This document shows positions 39,472-48,018 of a DNA stretch of 64,000 nt, piece by piece. The translations under genes were made by a program, and so were the position numbers. The stretch comes from Streptomyces sp. CB02261 (GTDB lineage Bacteria > Actinomycetota > Actinomycetes > Streptomycetales > Streptomycetaceae). Positions within the stretch are counted from its first letter, which is position 1, and each line of letters starts with the position of its first letter. Location: positions 434,001 through 498,000 of the forward strand of contig NZ_LIVX01000006.1 in NCBI RefSeq assembly GCF_001905665.1, written 5' to 3'. The notes below the pieces were generated by a model. The model was not told the DNA's origin. It did no database searches and saw nothing but the letters and a program-made list of their open reading frames with translations.

Positions 39472-40821
39472 GTGACTTCCCACCCGCCGTCCGGCCCCCC
39501 GTCGGTTCCTCCCTCAGGTCCCCCCTCCGGCCCCCTCTCGGGCCGGAGCACCCGCCCGGGGACCGCCGGCCCGCCGCCGCCCCCCGGACCTCCCCATGAC
39601 GGTTCGGGGGGAGGCCGTGGCGGCGGCGGTTCCTCCGGTGGCTCAGGCGACGGAGGCGCCGGACGCTCGGGCTCGTCCCGCAGCGACGGCCCCGGCAAGG
39701 GCCCCTGGTGGCGCTCCGTCCCGAAGGTCGCCTCGGTCACCGCCGTCGTCGTGGCGGCAGCCGCCCTGGCCGTCGTTCTCACCAACCGCCCCGACGGCGG
39801 AGGCGGGACCGGGGCCTCCGGCGGTGGCGAGGTCTTCCTCCAGAGCGCCGCCGCCGCGGGACCCGACCCGTTCACCCAGTCGACGGCACGCACCGGCGGC
39901 GCCTCCGCCTCGCCGGCCTCGCTGCCGCCCCCCGCCTCGTCGGCCACCACCAGGGAGATGTCGGGTTCGACGCCCGGCCTCTACGGCGGGACGCGGTCGG
40001 TGGCCAGCTGCGACGTGGAACGGCAGGTGCGCTACCTCTCCGCCGAGCCCGCGAAGAACACGGCCTTCGCCTCGGTCGCCGGCGTGGCCCCGAACGAGGT
40101 GCCGGCCTACCTCCGCTCCCTGACCCCGCTTCAGCTCCGCGCCGACACCCGCGTGACGAACCACGGGTTCCGGGACGGCGCCGTCACCACCTACCAGGCG
40201 GTGCTCCAGACCGGGACGGCGGTCCTGGTCGACAACAGAGGGCTGCCCAGGGTGCGCTGCGCCTGCGGGAACCCGCTGACCGATCCGGTGCCGCAGAAGG
40301 AACCGCGGACGAGGGGGACGCCGTGGCAGGGGTTCAGCACCTCCCGGATCGTCGTCGTGGAACCCTCGGTGAAGGTCGTGAACGTCTTCGTCGTGCACGA
40401 CCCCGAGAGTGACAAGTGGTTCGCGCGGAAGCACGGCGACACGGGCCGGCAGGACAAGCCGACCCCGCCGCCTCCGCCGCCCACCGCACGGCCCTCGACC
40501 TCGGCGTCGACGTCCCCCTCCACCTCGGCCTCGTCGTCGCCCTCCGCCTCCCCGTCGACGTCCACGTCCTCGCCGCCGACGTCCCCTTCGGACACGTCTC
40601 CCTCGACGAAGACGTCCCCGCCCGACTCGTCGCCCACGACCGAGACGTCGGAGCCGGAGTCGTCGCCCGCGACGGAGAGCCCGGCGGATCTGACCACCAC
40701 CGGTGGGGCGACCGACCGGTCGGCCTCGGTCGGCTCTCCGGCGACCGTCTCGCCGCTGTCACCGCCGGCCGGCCCGGTGACGACCTCGGGCTCGAGCCCC
40801 GCCACCCTGCCGGCGTCCTGA
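39472..40821 (+). CDS. DUF6777-like membrane-anchored extracytoplasmic protein
   Basis: 449 residues from a GTG at 39472 preceded by AAGAAAGGG; an ATG 30 nt upstream is possible. The layout is a Pro/Gly/Ser-rich cytoplasmic tail (about 1-78), a single membrane helix (about 83-105; VASVTAVVVAAAALAVVL), and an extracellular domain (about 115-325) that starts EVFLQSAAAAGPDPFT and carries cysteines in SVASCDVERQ and RVRCACGNPL. Then comes a long Ser/Thr/Pro tail. The EVFLQ...GPDPFT opening is what I associate with DUF6777. The tail probably spans the cell wall. Function unknown. Confidence 0.75.
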   Translation: MTSHPPSGPPSVPPSGPPSGPLSGRSTRPGTAGPPPPPGPPHDGSGGGRGGGGSSGGSGDGGAGRSGSSRSDGPGKGPWWRSVPKVASVTAVVVAAAALAVVLTNRPDGGGGTGASGGGEVFLQSAAAAGPDPFTQSTARTGGASASPASLPPPASSATTREMSGSTPGLYGGTRSVASCDVERQVRYLSAEPAKNTAFASVAGVAPNEVPAYLRSLTPLQLRADTRVTNHGFRDGAVTTYQAVLQTGTAVLVDNRGLPRVRCACGNPLTDPVPQKEPRTRGTPWQGFSTSRIVVVEPSVKVVNVFVVHDPESDKWFARKHGDTGRQDKPTPPPPPPTARPSTSASTSPSTSASSSPSASPSTSTSSPPTSPSDTSPSTKTSPPDSSPTTETSEPESSPATESPADLTTTGGATDRSASVGSPATVSPLSPPAGPVTTSGSSPATLPAS

Positions 40822-40830
40822 CGACGGACG

Positions 40831-40858
40831 GCCGGACCGGAGTCCCCTCCGGTCCGGC
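40831..40858. terminator. Hairpin after the DUF6777-like gene
   Basis: GCCGGACCGGAG (40831-40842) pairs perfectly with CTCCGGTCCGGC (40847-40858) around a TCCC loop. It starts 9 nt after the stop. Confidence 0.75.
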
Positions 40859-40923
40859 GTCGGGTGGGTTCCCGCGCATTAATCGGGATGCCCGCGCGCG
40901 AGGGTCCGTGTACGGTCCACCGA

Positions 40924-41427
40924 GTGGAACCTCTGACCGACAAACAGATCCGTTCGTCCTTCGTGAACTGCACGAAGGGTGAGGCGGCACGTCTGAAGCT
41001 GCCCCTCGACTTCGCCGAAATCCCCTGGGGGGACCTGGACTTCCTGGGCTGGGTCGACCCGGGCGCGCCGCTGCGCGCGCACCTGGTCGTCCCCCGCGCG
41101 GACGGGCCGGTCGGGGTGACCCTGCGCGTGCCGGCCGCCGGCCGGACCAGTGCCGTGAAGTCGAGCATGTGCCAGGTCTGCCTGACCGGTCACGCCTCCT
41201 CGGGCGTCACGCTTCTCGTGGCGCCCCTCGCGGGCAGCCGTGGTCGCGAGGGGAACACGGTCGGCATCTACCTCTGCGCCGACCTGGCCTGCTCCCTGTA
41301 CGTCCGGGGGAAGCGGCTGCCGAAGCTGCGCGGCCGGCGCCATGAGGAGTCGCTGACGCTCGACGAGCAGGTCGCCCGTCTGACGGGCAACCTGGACGCG
41401 TTCGTCGACCGGGTGACGGCGGGCTGA
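40924..41427 (+). CDS. EF-G-binding-protein-type treble-clef zinc-finger protein (FBP_C-like)
   Basis: 167 residues from a GTG at 40924. The C-terminal half contains MCQVC and YLCADLACSLYVRGKR, a Cys4 zinc treble clef of the kind in the C-terminal domain of FusB/FBP proteins that bind elongation factor G. The N-terminal half (IRSSFVNCTKGEAARLKLPLDFAEIPWGDLDFLGW) is a conserved actinobacterial extension. Fusidic-acid protection is known for FusB of staphylococci; for this actinobacterial group the role is not established. Monocistronic. Confidence 0.8.
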   Translation: MEPLTDKQIRSSFVNCTKGEAARLKLPLDFAEIPWGDLDFLGWVDPGAPLRAHLVVPRADGPVGVTLRVPAAGRTSAVKSSMCQVCLTGHASSGVTLLVAPLAGSRGREGNTVGIYLCADLACSLYVRGKRLPKLRGRRHEESLTLDEQVARLTGNLDAFVDRVTAG

Positions 41428-41465
41428 GCGCGCGGGGCGGGTCGGCTGGGCCACTTCGGCGGACC

Positions 41466-41486
41466 GGCCGGCTCAGCTGGCCGGCC
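41466..41486. terminator. Short GC hairpin before the end of gcdH
   Basis: GGCCGGC (41466-41472) pairs with GCCGGCC (41480-41486) around a 7-nt loop, between convergent stops at 41427 and 41507. Confidence 0.5.
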
Positions 41487-41506
41487 CCTTCAGCGGACCG
41501 GCCTGC

Positions 41507-42697
41507 TCAGCGGAAGGCCTGCTCGCCGGTAAGCGCCTTGCCGATGACCAGGGAGTGGACCTCGCTGGTGCCCTCGTAGGTGAGCACCGACTCCAGGTTG
41601 TTGGCGTGGCGCAGCACCGGGTACTCCAGGGTGACGCCGTTGGCGCCGAGGATGGTGCGGCACTCCCGGGCGATGGCGATGGCCTCGCGGACGTTGTTCA
41701 GCTTGCCGACGCTGACCTGCTCGGGGGTGAGCGCGCCCGCGTCCTTGAGCCGCCCCAGGTGGAGGGCGAGCAGCATGCCCTTGCCGAGTTCGACGGACAT
41801 GTCGGCGAGCTTCTGCTGCGTCAGCTGGTACGAGGCGAGGGAACGGTCGAAGACGATCCGCTCACGGGCGTACGAGATGGCCGTCTCCAGGCAGTCCCGG
41901 GCCGCCCCGAGGGCGCCGAAGACGATGCCGAAGCGGGCTTCGTTGAGGCAGCCGAGGGGACCGGAGAGGCCACGGGCGTCCGGCAGCATCGCGTCGGCCG
42001 GGAGGCGTACGTCCTCCAGGACCAGTTCGCTGGTGACGCTCGCCCGCAGGGAGAGCTTGCGCTTGATCTCCGGGGCGCTGAAGCCGGGGGTGCCGGCCGG
42101 GACGAGGAATCCGCGCACGCCGTCCTCGGTGCGGGCCCACACGACCGCGACATCGGCCACGGATCCGTTGGTGATCCACATCTTGGTGCCGTTGAGGATC
42201 CAGTCGGAGCCGTCGCGCTTGGCATTCGTCCGCATGGCGCCCGGGTCAGAACCGGCGTCGGGCTCGGTGAGGCCGAAGCAGCCGATGTACTCGCCGGCCG
42301 CCATCTTCGGCAGCCACCGCTGCTTCTGCTCCTCGGAGCCGTACTTCCAGATCGCGTACATGGCGAGGGAGCCCTGCACGGAGACGAGGGAGCGCAGGCC
42401 CGAGTCGACGGCCTCCAGTTCCAGACACGCGAGGCCGTACGCGACGGAGTCGGTGCCCGCGCAGCCGTAACCCTCCAGGTGCATGCCGAGCACTCCGAGG
42501 GAGCCGAGGGTGCGGGCGAGCTCGCGGGCGGGGATCTCGCCCTTCTCGAACCACTCGGCGATCTGTGGGCGCAGTTCGCGGTCGGCGACGGCGCGCACGG
42601 TGCTGCGGATCTCACGCTCCTCGTCGGTCAGCAGTCCGTCGACGGCGAGCAGGTCGAAGGGGTGGACGGGAGCGGAGCTGGACTGCGGCGACTTCAC
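41507..42697 (-). CDS. gcdH: Glutaryl-CoA dehydrogenase-like acyl-CoA dehydrogenase
   Basis: 396 residues from a GTG at 42697. The SGLRSLVSVQGSLAMYAIWKYGSEEQK segment holds the Arg that binds the glutaryl carboxylate in this family. FGLTEPDAGSDPGAM, KMWITNGSVADV and the catalytic glutamate in LTYEGTSEVHSLVIG are present. It oxidises and decarboxylates glutaryl-CoA to crotonyl-CoA. It is divergent from a CoA-transferase and lies near a GntR gene, with a shared palindrome in the gap: a compact glutarate (lysine/tryptophan) catabolic unit. Confidence 0.9.
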   Translation of the reverse strand: MKSPQSSSAPVHPFDLLAVDGLLTDEEREIRSTVRAVADRELRPQIAEWFEKGEIPARELARTLGSLGVLGMHLEGYGCAGTDSVAYGLACLELEAVDSGLRSLVSVQGSLAMYAIWKYGSEEQKQRWLPKMAAGEYIGCFGLTEPDAGSDPGAMRTNAKRDGSDWILNGTKMWITNGSVADVAVVWARTEDGVRGFLVPAGTPGFSAPEIKRKLSLRASVTSELVLEDVRLPADAMLPDARGLSGPLGCLNEARFGIVFGALGAARDCLETAISYARERIVFDRSLASYQLTQQKLADMSVELGKGMLLALHLGRLKDAGALTPEQVSVGKLNNVREAIAIARECRTILGANGVTLEYPVLRHANNLESVLTYEGTSEVHSLVIGKALTGEQAFR

Positions 42698-42754
42698 GGA
42701 CGGCCTCCTGGCGGCTGTGGCGACTCGGCGTGCCGAAGCGTAGCGTCAGATCGG

Positions 42755-42770
42755 ATATTGGATCCAGTAT
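42755..42770. promoter_or_regulatory. GntR-type operator in the gcdH/CoA-transferase intergenic region
   Basis: ATATTGGATCCAGTAT is a 16-bp near-perfect palindrome (one mismatched pair) in an AT-rich island, 58 bp upstream of gcdH and 64 bp upstream of the CoA-transferase gene. The FadR-subfamily GntR encoded at 44125 is the likely ligand-responsive repressor. Confidence 0.65.
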
Positions 42771-42833
42771 TGAAAATCCCATATCTGGCCCGTACGGTCC
42801 GACTGGATCCGATCGCCAGCGAGGGAGAGCGGA

Positions 42834-44057
42834 ATGCGCGCAGATCAGCCGGGGCCTCCTGGATCGCCCGAGGCGCCGGGGACGCCGGACGGCGGCGCCC
42901 TCTCCGGGATCGTCGTCGCCGACTTCGGCCGGGTGCTCGCCGGGCCGTACATGACGATGCTCCTCGCCGACCTGGGCGCCGACGTCATCAAGATCGAGCG
43001 TCCGGGCTCGGGCGACGACACGCGCGCGTGGGGACCCCCGTTCGCCGACGGGGAGGCCACGTACTTCCTCGGGGTGAACCGGAACAAGCGCTCCGTCGCC
43101 CTCGACCTCACGGACCCCGAGGACCTGGCGGCGGCGCGCGCGATCGTGGACCGCGCGGACGTCCTGGTGGAGAACTTCCGCCCCGGCACCATGGAGAAGC
43201 TCGGCCTCGCCTACGAGGACGTACGGGCGACCAACCCCGGGCTCGTCTACTGCTCCGTGACCGGGTTCGGCACCGCCGAGGGCGCCCGGCTGCCCGGCTA
43301 CGACCTGCTCGTCCAGGCCATGGGCGGCCTCATGAGCGTGACGGGCGAACCGGGCGGCCAGGGGACGAAGGCCGGGGTCGCGCTGGTCGACGTCATCACC
43401 GGGCTCCACGCGGGGCTCGGCGTCCTCGCCGCCCTCCGCCACCGGGAGCGCACCGGCGAGGGCCAGCGGGTCGAGGTCTCCCTCCTCTCCTCGCTCCTCT
43501 CGGCGCTCACCAACCAGGCGGCCGCCCACCTCGGGGCCGGGGTCGTACCGCGCGCGATGGGCAACAGGCACCCGAGCATCGCCCCGTACGAGGTGTTCGA
43601 GGCCCAGGACCGGCCGCTGGTCCTCGCCGTGGGCAACGACCGGCAGTTCGGAGCGCTCTGCGAGCGGCTGGGACTGCCGGAACTCGGCGCGGACCCCCGG
43701 TTCGCCACCAACACGGCCCGGGTCGCGCACCGGGAGGAGCTGGTCGAGGCACTCGCCGGGCCGCTCGGCTCCCGTACCGCCGACAGCTGGTTCGAGGAAC
43801 TCACCGCGGCGGGCGTGCCGTGCGGGCCCATCAACGACCTCGCCGCCGCCTTCGACCTCGCCGACCGGCTGGGGCTCGCGCCAAAGGTCCCGGAGTCCGC
43901 GGCGGGCCCCGGTCAGGTGGCCCACCCGATCCGGCTCGGCGCGACCCCGCCCGCCTACCGCTCCGCTCCCCCGCGCCTGGGCGAACACACGGACGGTCTG
44001 CTGGCGGAGCTGGGACGGCCCGTCCACAGGGGCTCAGCGGCGCACCGACGCGCATAG
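42834..44057 (+). CDS. Class III CoA-transferase (CaiB/BaiF; succinyl-CoA:glutarate CoA-transferase-like)
   Basis: 407 residues, ATG after GAGGGAGAG. It has the class III signature LSGIVVADFGRVLAGPYMTMLLADLGADVIKIERPG, FLGVNRNKRSVALDL and the catalytic-Asp region RLPGYDLLVQAMGGLMSVTG. Genomic pairing with gcdH and GntR points to glutarate activation. The N-terminal 24 residues are Pro/Gly-rich and probably disordered. Formyl-CoA-type or carnitine CoA-transferase activity is the alternative without the neighbour evidence. Confidence 0.88.
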   Translation: MRADQPGPPGSPEAPGTPDGGALSGIVVADFGRVLAGPYMTMLLADLGADVIKIERPGSGDDTRAWGPPFADGEATYFLGVNRNKRSVALDLTDPEDLAAARAIVDRADVLVENFRPGTMEKLGLAYEDVRATNPGLVYCSVTGFGTAEGARLPGYDLLVQAMGGLMSVTGEPGGQGTKAGVALVDVITGLHAGLGVLAALRHRERTGEGQRVEVSLLSSLLSALTNQAAAHLGAGVVPRAMGNRHPSIAPYEVFEAQDRPLVLAVGNDRQFGALCERLGLPELGADPRFATNTARVAHREELVEALAGPLGSRTADSWFEELTAAGVPCGPINDLAAAFDLADRLGLAPKVPESAAGPGQVAHPIRLGATPPAYRSAPPRLGEHTDGLLAELGRPVHRGSAAHRRA

Positions 44058-44124
44058 GAAGATGGTCGGCACCGGCGCAGGAATGCGCGGGTGGGCGACG
44101 CGAGGGAACGGAAGGTCACAGGCG

Positions 44125-44820
44125 ATGAGCAGCGCGGTGCGGAAGAGGCGGCCGCAGACCGCCCAGCAGTTCGTCCTCGAGGAGCTGCGGCGCGCGATCA
44201 CCACCGGGGAGCTCAGGCCCGGTGGCCAGATCCGCCAGGACGCCCTCGCGGCCCGGTTCGAGGTGAGCCGGGTGCCGCTGCGCGAGGCCCTGAAGGCCCT
44301 GGAGGCCGAGGGCCTGGTCGTCCATCACATACACCGGGGGTACTTCGTCGCGGAGCTGTCGCTCGACGACCTGGAGGAGATCTACCGGATCCGGGAGCTC
44401 CTGGAGACCGAGGCCGTGCGCATGGCCGTCCGGCGGATGCCGGAGGGTACGGTCGGCACCCTCGAACGCATCCAACGGGAGGTGGAGCGGGCCGCCGACG
44501 AGGGTGACGTGCCGGGGATGGCGGCGGCGAACCGGCTCTTCCACTTCACCCTGATCGAGGCCTCGGGCATGCCGCGCCTGGTCCGCCTCATCGCCACCCT
44601 GTGGGACTCCACCGACGCGTACCGCTCGCTCTACTACACCGAGGGACCGCACCGGAAGCAGGCGGTGCGCGAGCACCGCGCGGTGATCTCCGCGCTCCGT
44701 CACGGCGACGAGGAGGCCACGGTCCGCTGGCTCGACGAACACCGTGCGCACGCGGTGGCGGCACTGCGCGAGGTCCTGGACCTGGACCGGGGCATCGAGG
44801 ACCGAGCCGGCCGAGACTGA
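44125..44820 (+). CDS. GntR-family regulator (FadR/FCD subfamily)
   Basis: 231 residues from ATG 44125; GGAAGG lies about 12 nt upstream. The N-terminal winged helix has LAARFEVSRVPLREALKALEAEGLV. The C-terminal FCD domain carries the metal-binding pattern, with Asp/His in ANRLFHFTLIEASGM and REHRAVISAL and EHRAHA. It follows the CoA-transferase by 67 bp and is likely to repress the glutarate genes through the palindrome at 42755-42770, with a dicarboxylate or acyl-CoA as effector (inference). Confidence 0.9.
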   Translation: MSSAVRKRRPQTAQQFVLEELRRAITTGELRPGGQIRQDALAARFEVSRVPLREALKALEAEGLVVHHIHRGYFVAELSLDDLEEIYRIRELLETEAVRMAVRRMPEGTVGTLERIQREVERAADEGDVPGMAAANRLFHFTLIEASGMPRLVRLIATLWDSTDAYRSLYYTEGPHRKQAVREHRAVISALRHGDEEATVRWLDEHRAHAVAALREVLDLDRGIEDRAGRD

Positions 44821-44901
44821 GGCGGCGGAGAGACTGAGTCGACGGGCCCCACCGGCAAAATCGGATGCCGGGGTCACGGCTCGGCGCCTAGGCTCCCGGG
44901 C

Positions 44902-45477
44902 ATGGGACACGGGGGTCTGATCAACATCGTCGACGTCGAGGCGACCTGCTGGGAGGGCGAGCGGCCGCCGGGCGCCGTCAGCGAGATCATCGAGATCGGA
45001 CTGACGGTGGTCGACCTCGACGCGGGCGAGCGGGTGTCCCGGCACGGGATCCTGGTCCGCCCGGCCCGCTCGCGCGTCAGCGCGTTCTGCACCGAGCTGA
45101 CCGGGCTCACCCAGGCGCAGGTCGACACCGGCCTGGACTTCGCCGCCGCCTGCCGGCTGCTCGCCACCACGTACGCGGCGGGTGCGCGGCCCTGGGCCAG
45201 CTGGGGCGACTACGACCGGCACCAGTTCACCCGGCAGTGCCGGGCGACCGGCACCGCGTACCCCTTCGGGCGACACCACACCAACGCCAAGGCCGTCTTC
45301 ACCGACGCGTACGGCCTTCCGAAGCGGCCGGGCATGGCGCGCGCCCTGGAATGCGCGGGGCTGCCGCTCGAAGGACGTCACCACCGGGGCGAGGACGACG
45401 CCTGGAACATCGCGGCGCTCGTCCTGCGGCTCGCGGGACGCGGCGCGTGGCCGGAAGCGACGCGGCCGTACGCGTAA
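44902..45477 (+). CDS. DEDDh 3'-5' exonuclease (ERI1/KapD-like)
   Basis: 191 residues. Exo I INIVDVEATCWEG (Asp and Glu), Exo II region SWGDYDRHQF and Exo III HHRGEDDAWNIAALV with the catalytic His five residues before Asp are in order, all in a single domain. Homologues trim RNA or DNA 3' ends and are usually stand-alone. A short direct repeat (ACGCGTAAGGGG) spans the stop codon and recurs about 30 bp later. Confidence 0.88.
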   Translation: MGHGGLINIVDVEATCWEGERPPGAVSEIIEIGLTVVDLDAGERVSRHGILVRPARSRVSAFCTELTGLTQAQVDTGLDFAAACRLLATTYAAGARPWASWGDYDRHQFTRQCRATGTAYPFGRHHTNAKAVFTDAYGLPKRPGMARALECAGLPLEGRHHRGEDDAWNIAALVLRLAGRGAWPEATRPYA

Positions 45478-45612
45478 GGGGGCGGCGGCGCACCGCACGC
45501 GTAAGGGGCGGTCGGACGCGCACGGGGCCGCGGGGCGGTCGGACGCCGCCTGGTCGGACGGCGCAGTTCCGCCGGCGTCCCCCTGAGCACCCGGCGCGGC
45601 CCCGGAATCCGC

Positions 45613-45642
45613 CGGACGATCAGTCGGACGATCAGTCGGACG
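45613..45642. repeat. 12-bp tandem repeat over the stop of the HhH/coiled-coil gene
   Basis: CGGACGATCAGT occurs at 45613-45624 and 45625-45636, with a half unit to 45642. The minus-strand TGA at 45632-45634 lies in the second unit, and the first supplies another in-frame TGA 12 nt further on. Confidence 0.8.
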
Positions 45643-47086
45643 CGGAATCGTTCCTTCCCCGGCTCGAACGCAGGCCCACGCCGGCCAGGACGAGCAGCAC
45701 CGCCACCACGGCCAGGGCCCAGGGAGCGCCGCCGTCCCGTTCCGCGCCGTCGGTGAACATGCTCGCGGCGACGAGCCCCAGGAACACGCCCGAGACCAGC
45801 CACCCGGTGCCCGCCGGCATCGGCCTCGCGGTGCGCCACCTCCGGCGCGGGATCCACAGCCACAGCAGGCCGGCAACCACGGCGAGGGCCACCAGCCGGG
45901 CCGAGACCGCGAACCACAGCGGGCTGTCGTCCGTCTCTCCCGCGCCGAAGACGGTCGTCATGCCGAAGAAGGCGACGGGCACCAGCCAACCGAGCCCCGC
46001 CCGCACACCGGCACCCTCCGGAACGCCGGACGCGGCGGGAGCGGCCTGAGCAGCGCCGGAGGTGCCAGGAGCGGCGCCGGAATCCCCCGGCTCGGCGTGA
46101 GCGCCCGTTCCTTCCGGTGTGTGGCGCCGTGAGCGCTGAGCCGGGATCGCCGGGAGGGCGGCCGGTACGGGGCGGAGGGCGCGCGAGCGCGCTCGGCGTT
46201 CGCGGAGCCCCAGGTCACCATGGAGCTCGACGTGGGCGGCCAACTCGGCCCGCAGCGTGAGCAGCCGGTCCGCCGTCTCGTCGAACTCGGCCCTCCGCAG
46301 CGACGCCTCCTCCAGCGCGTCCCGCTCGCGCGCGGCCAGCGTCGCCAGGTGTTCCGCGTGGAGCTGCTCCACCTCGGCGCGCGCGGCCTCGGCGTCCTTC
46401 GGCACCTCGGCCAGCTCGTCCCGGAGGCGGATCCGCTCGTTCTCGATGATCTCCTCGACGCGGTGCCGCTCGTCGGCGGGAAGCTCCTGGGGCGCGCGTG
46501 CCTCCGCCCGCGCGACGGCGGCCCGCCGCCACTCCATCAGCGGCCGGCCGCGATGCTCCCCGATGCCGTTGATGTGGACCTTGCGTCCCTGCGTGCGGTG
46601 GATGTACAGCACCTCGCCCCCACGACCGCTGGGGGCCTTGCCCCAGCTGACCCGCCGGAAGTCGGCGGCCGTGGTGATCCCCTGGGCGGCGAGGTCGCGG
46701 ACGAGCCCGCCGCCGATGCCGTTCACCTGGCTCGTGGTCAGGCGCGTACCGCGCAGCGACCGTTCGATCGACTCGCGGCGCAGTACGGCGAGCGCCTGGC
46801 GCTCCTTGGCGGCGCGCTTGCCGTCCAGGCCGTTCAGCTTGGCGGTGAGTGACCGTTCCCGCGTGGTCTGCTTCTCGTGGATGCGCTGGAGGGCCTTGCC
46901 GCGCCGCGCCTCGGCGCGGGCCCGCCGGCCGGCTTCGCGGTTCAGCCGCCGCAGGTCGGCGAGTTCGAAGGACCGCCGTCCCGCCGAGAGGCGCCGGTGC
47001 GCCCCGACCGACTCGACGAGACGGCGGCGCTCGGCGCGCGTCGCGGCCCGGGTGGACGGGGGCGAGATGGTGGTGCTGTCGGTCAC
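45632..47086 (-). CDS. HhH and coiled-coil protein with C-terminal membrane segments
   Basis: 484 residues from a GTG at 47086 after GAAGAG; an in-frame ATG 39 nt upstream is an alternative. It has a basic coiled coil (about 15-110), a tandem helix-hairpin-helix region (LTTSQVNGIGGGLVRDLAAQGITTAADF, then VHINGIGEHRGRPLMEWR; about 115-190), a second coiled coil (about 190-310), an Ala/Gly/Pro linker, and four hydrophobic helices from about 345 to 475. The HhH pair suggests DNA or protein binding next to the membrane. I do not recognise the family; an SMC-like or topology-sensing role would be a guess. Confidence 0.7.
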   Translation of the reverse strand: MTDSTTISPPSTRAATRAERRRLVESVGAHRRLSAGRRSFELADLRRLNREAGRRARAEARRGKALQRIHEKQTTRERSLTAKLNGLDGKRAAKERQALAVLRRESIERSLRGTRLTTSQVNGIGGGLVRDLAAQGITTAADFRRVSWGKAPSGRGGEVLYIHRTQGRKVHINGIGEHRGRPLMEWRRAAVARAEARAPQELPADERHRVEEIIENERIRLRDELAEVPKDAEAARAEVEQLHAEHLATLAARERDALEEASLRRAEFDETADRLLTLRAELAAHVELHGDLGLRERRARSRALRPVPAALPAIPAQRSRRHTPEGTGAHAEPGDSGAAPGTSGAAQAAPAASGVPEGAGVRAGLGWLVPVAFFGMTTVFGAGETDDSPLWFAVSARLVALAVVAGLLWLWIPRRRWRTARPMPAGTGWLVSGVFLGLVAASMFTDGAERDGGAPWALAVVAVLLVLAGVGLRSSRGRNDSASD

Positions 47087-47278
47087 GGGCGCTCTTCGGA
47101 AGGCAGGAGGGAACGGGTGTCTCATTATCGCCGGTCGTCACCGCTGGCCCTGGGGCGCCCCGGGACCCGCCCGTCGTCACAGCTGGTCCGGGGGCGCCCC
47201 GGACCTGCCCCGTGCGGCGCCCGCCGTTACACCGGCCGTGCCTCTCGCCTACCCTGGCGCCGGACGCGAGGAGGAACC

Positions 47279-47872
47279 ATGGGGCGGATGCCGTCGGCCG
47301 AACGACGCAGGCAGCTGGTCGAGGCGGCGATCAGGGCGATGACACGGGACGGTGTCGCACGGACCACGACCCGGTCGATCTGTGCAGAGGCCGGGGTGTC
47401 GCTGAGCGTCTTCCACTACTGCTTCGAGTCCAAGCAGGCGCTCCTGGAGGCCGCGATCGAGGCGATCACCGGAAACTACGTGACGCGGGTGATGTCGGCG
47501 GTCGAGCCGGGCGCCACGCTGAGGGCGACCGTCCGGGGGGCGCTCCAGACGTACTGGGACCATGTCACGGCCCATCCCGGTGAGCACATGCTGACGTACG
47601 ACCTCACCCAGTACGCCCTGCGGGAGCCCGGGTTCGAGCATCTGGCGCGTGCCCAGTACGAGCAGTACGTCGTCGTGTCCGCTTCTCTGATCGAGCAGGT
47701 CCACGCGATGCGGGGTCTGGAGCCGAGGATGCCGGTCGAGACGATCGCCCGGTACCTGGCGGCGGTGATCGACGGCCTCACCCTGCAGTTCCTCGTCCTC
47801 GGCGACGACAAGTCCGCGGCGGAGCAGCTCGACCTGACGGCTGATCAGCTGCTCGTCATGATCGAGGGGTGA
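47279..47872 (+). CDS. TetR-family regulator
   Basis: 197 residues, ATG after GAGGAGG. The HTH is in TTTRSICAEAGVSLSVFHYCFESKQALLEAAIEAI. The C-terminal domain (YWDHVTAHPGEHMLTYDLTQYALREPG) matches the TetR_C group common in Streptomyces. No palindrome was found immediately upstream. The neighbour downstream is the secreted dipeptidase-like gene, 146 bp away; a regulatory link is unproven. Confidence 0.87.
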   Translation: MGRMPSAERRRQLVEAAIRAMTRDGVARTTTRSICAEAGVSLSVFHYCFESKQALLEAAIEAITGNYVTRVMSAVEPGATLRATVRGALQTYWDHVTAHPGEHMLTYDLTQYALREPGFEHLARAQYEQYVVVSASLIEQVHAMRGLEPRMPVETIARYLAAVIDGLTLQFLVLGDDKSAAEQLDLTADQLLVMIEG

Positions 47873-48018
47873 CGGCCCGGGCGGGCCCCGGCTCCCGGCG
47901 GGTCGACCGTCCTCCGTCCTTCACCAGGTCATCCGTCCCGGACTCTTGACTCGGTCCGTCGACACCGCGATCCTCGGGGCGCCCGGTACACCCCCACCGA
48001 CCGGAGGCATCGCTGACC

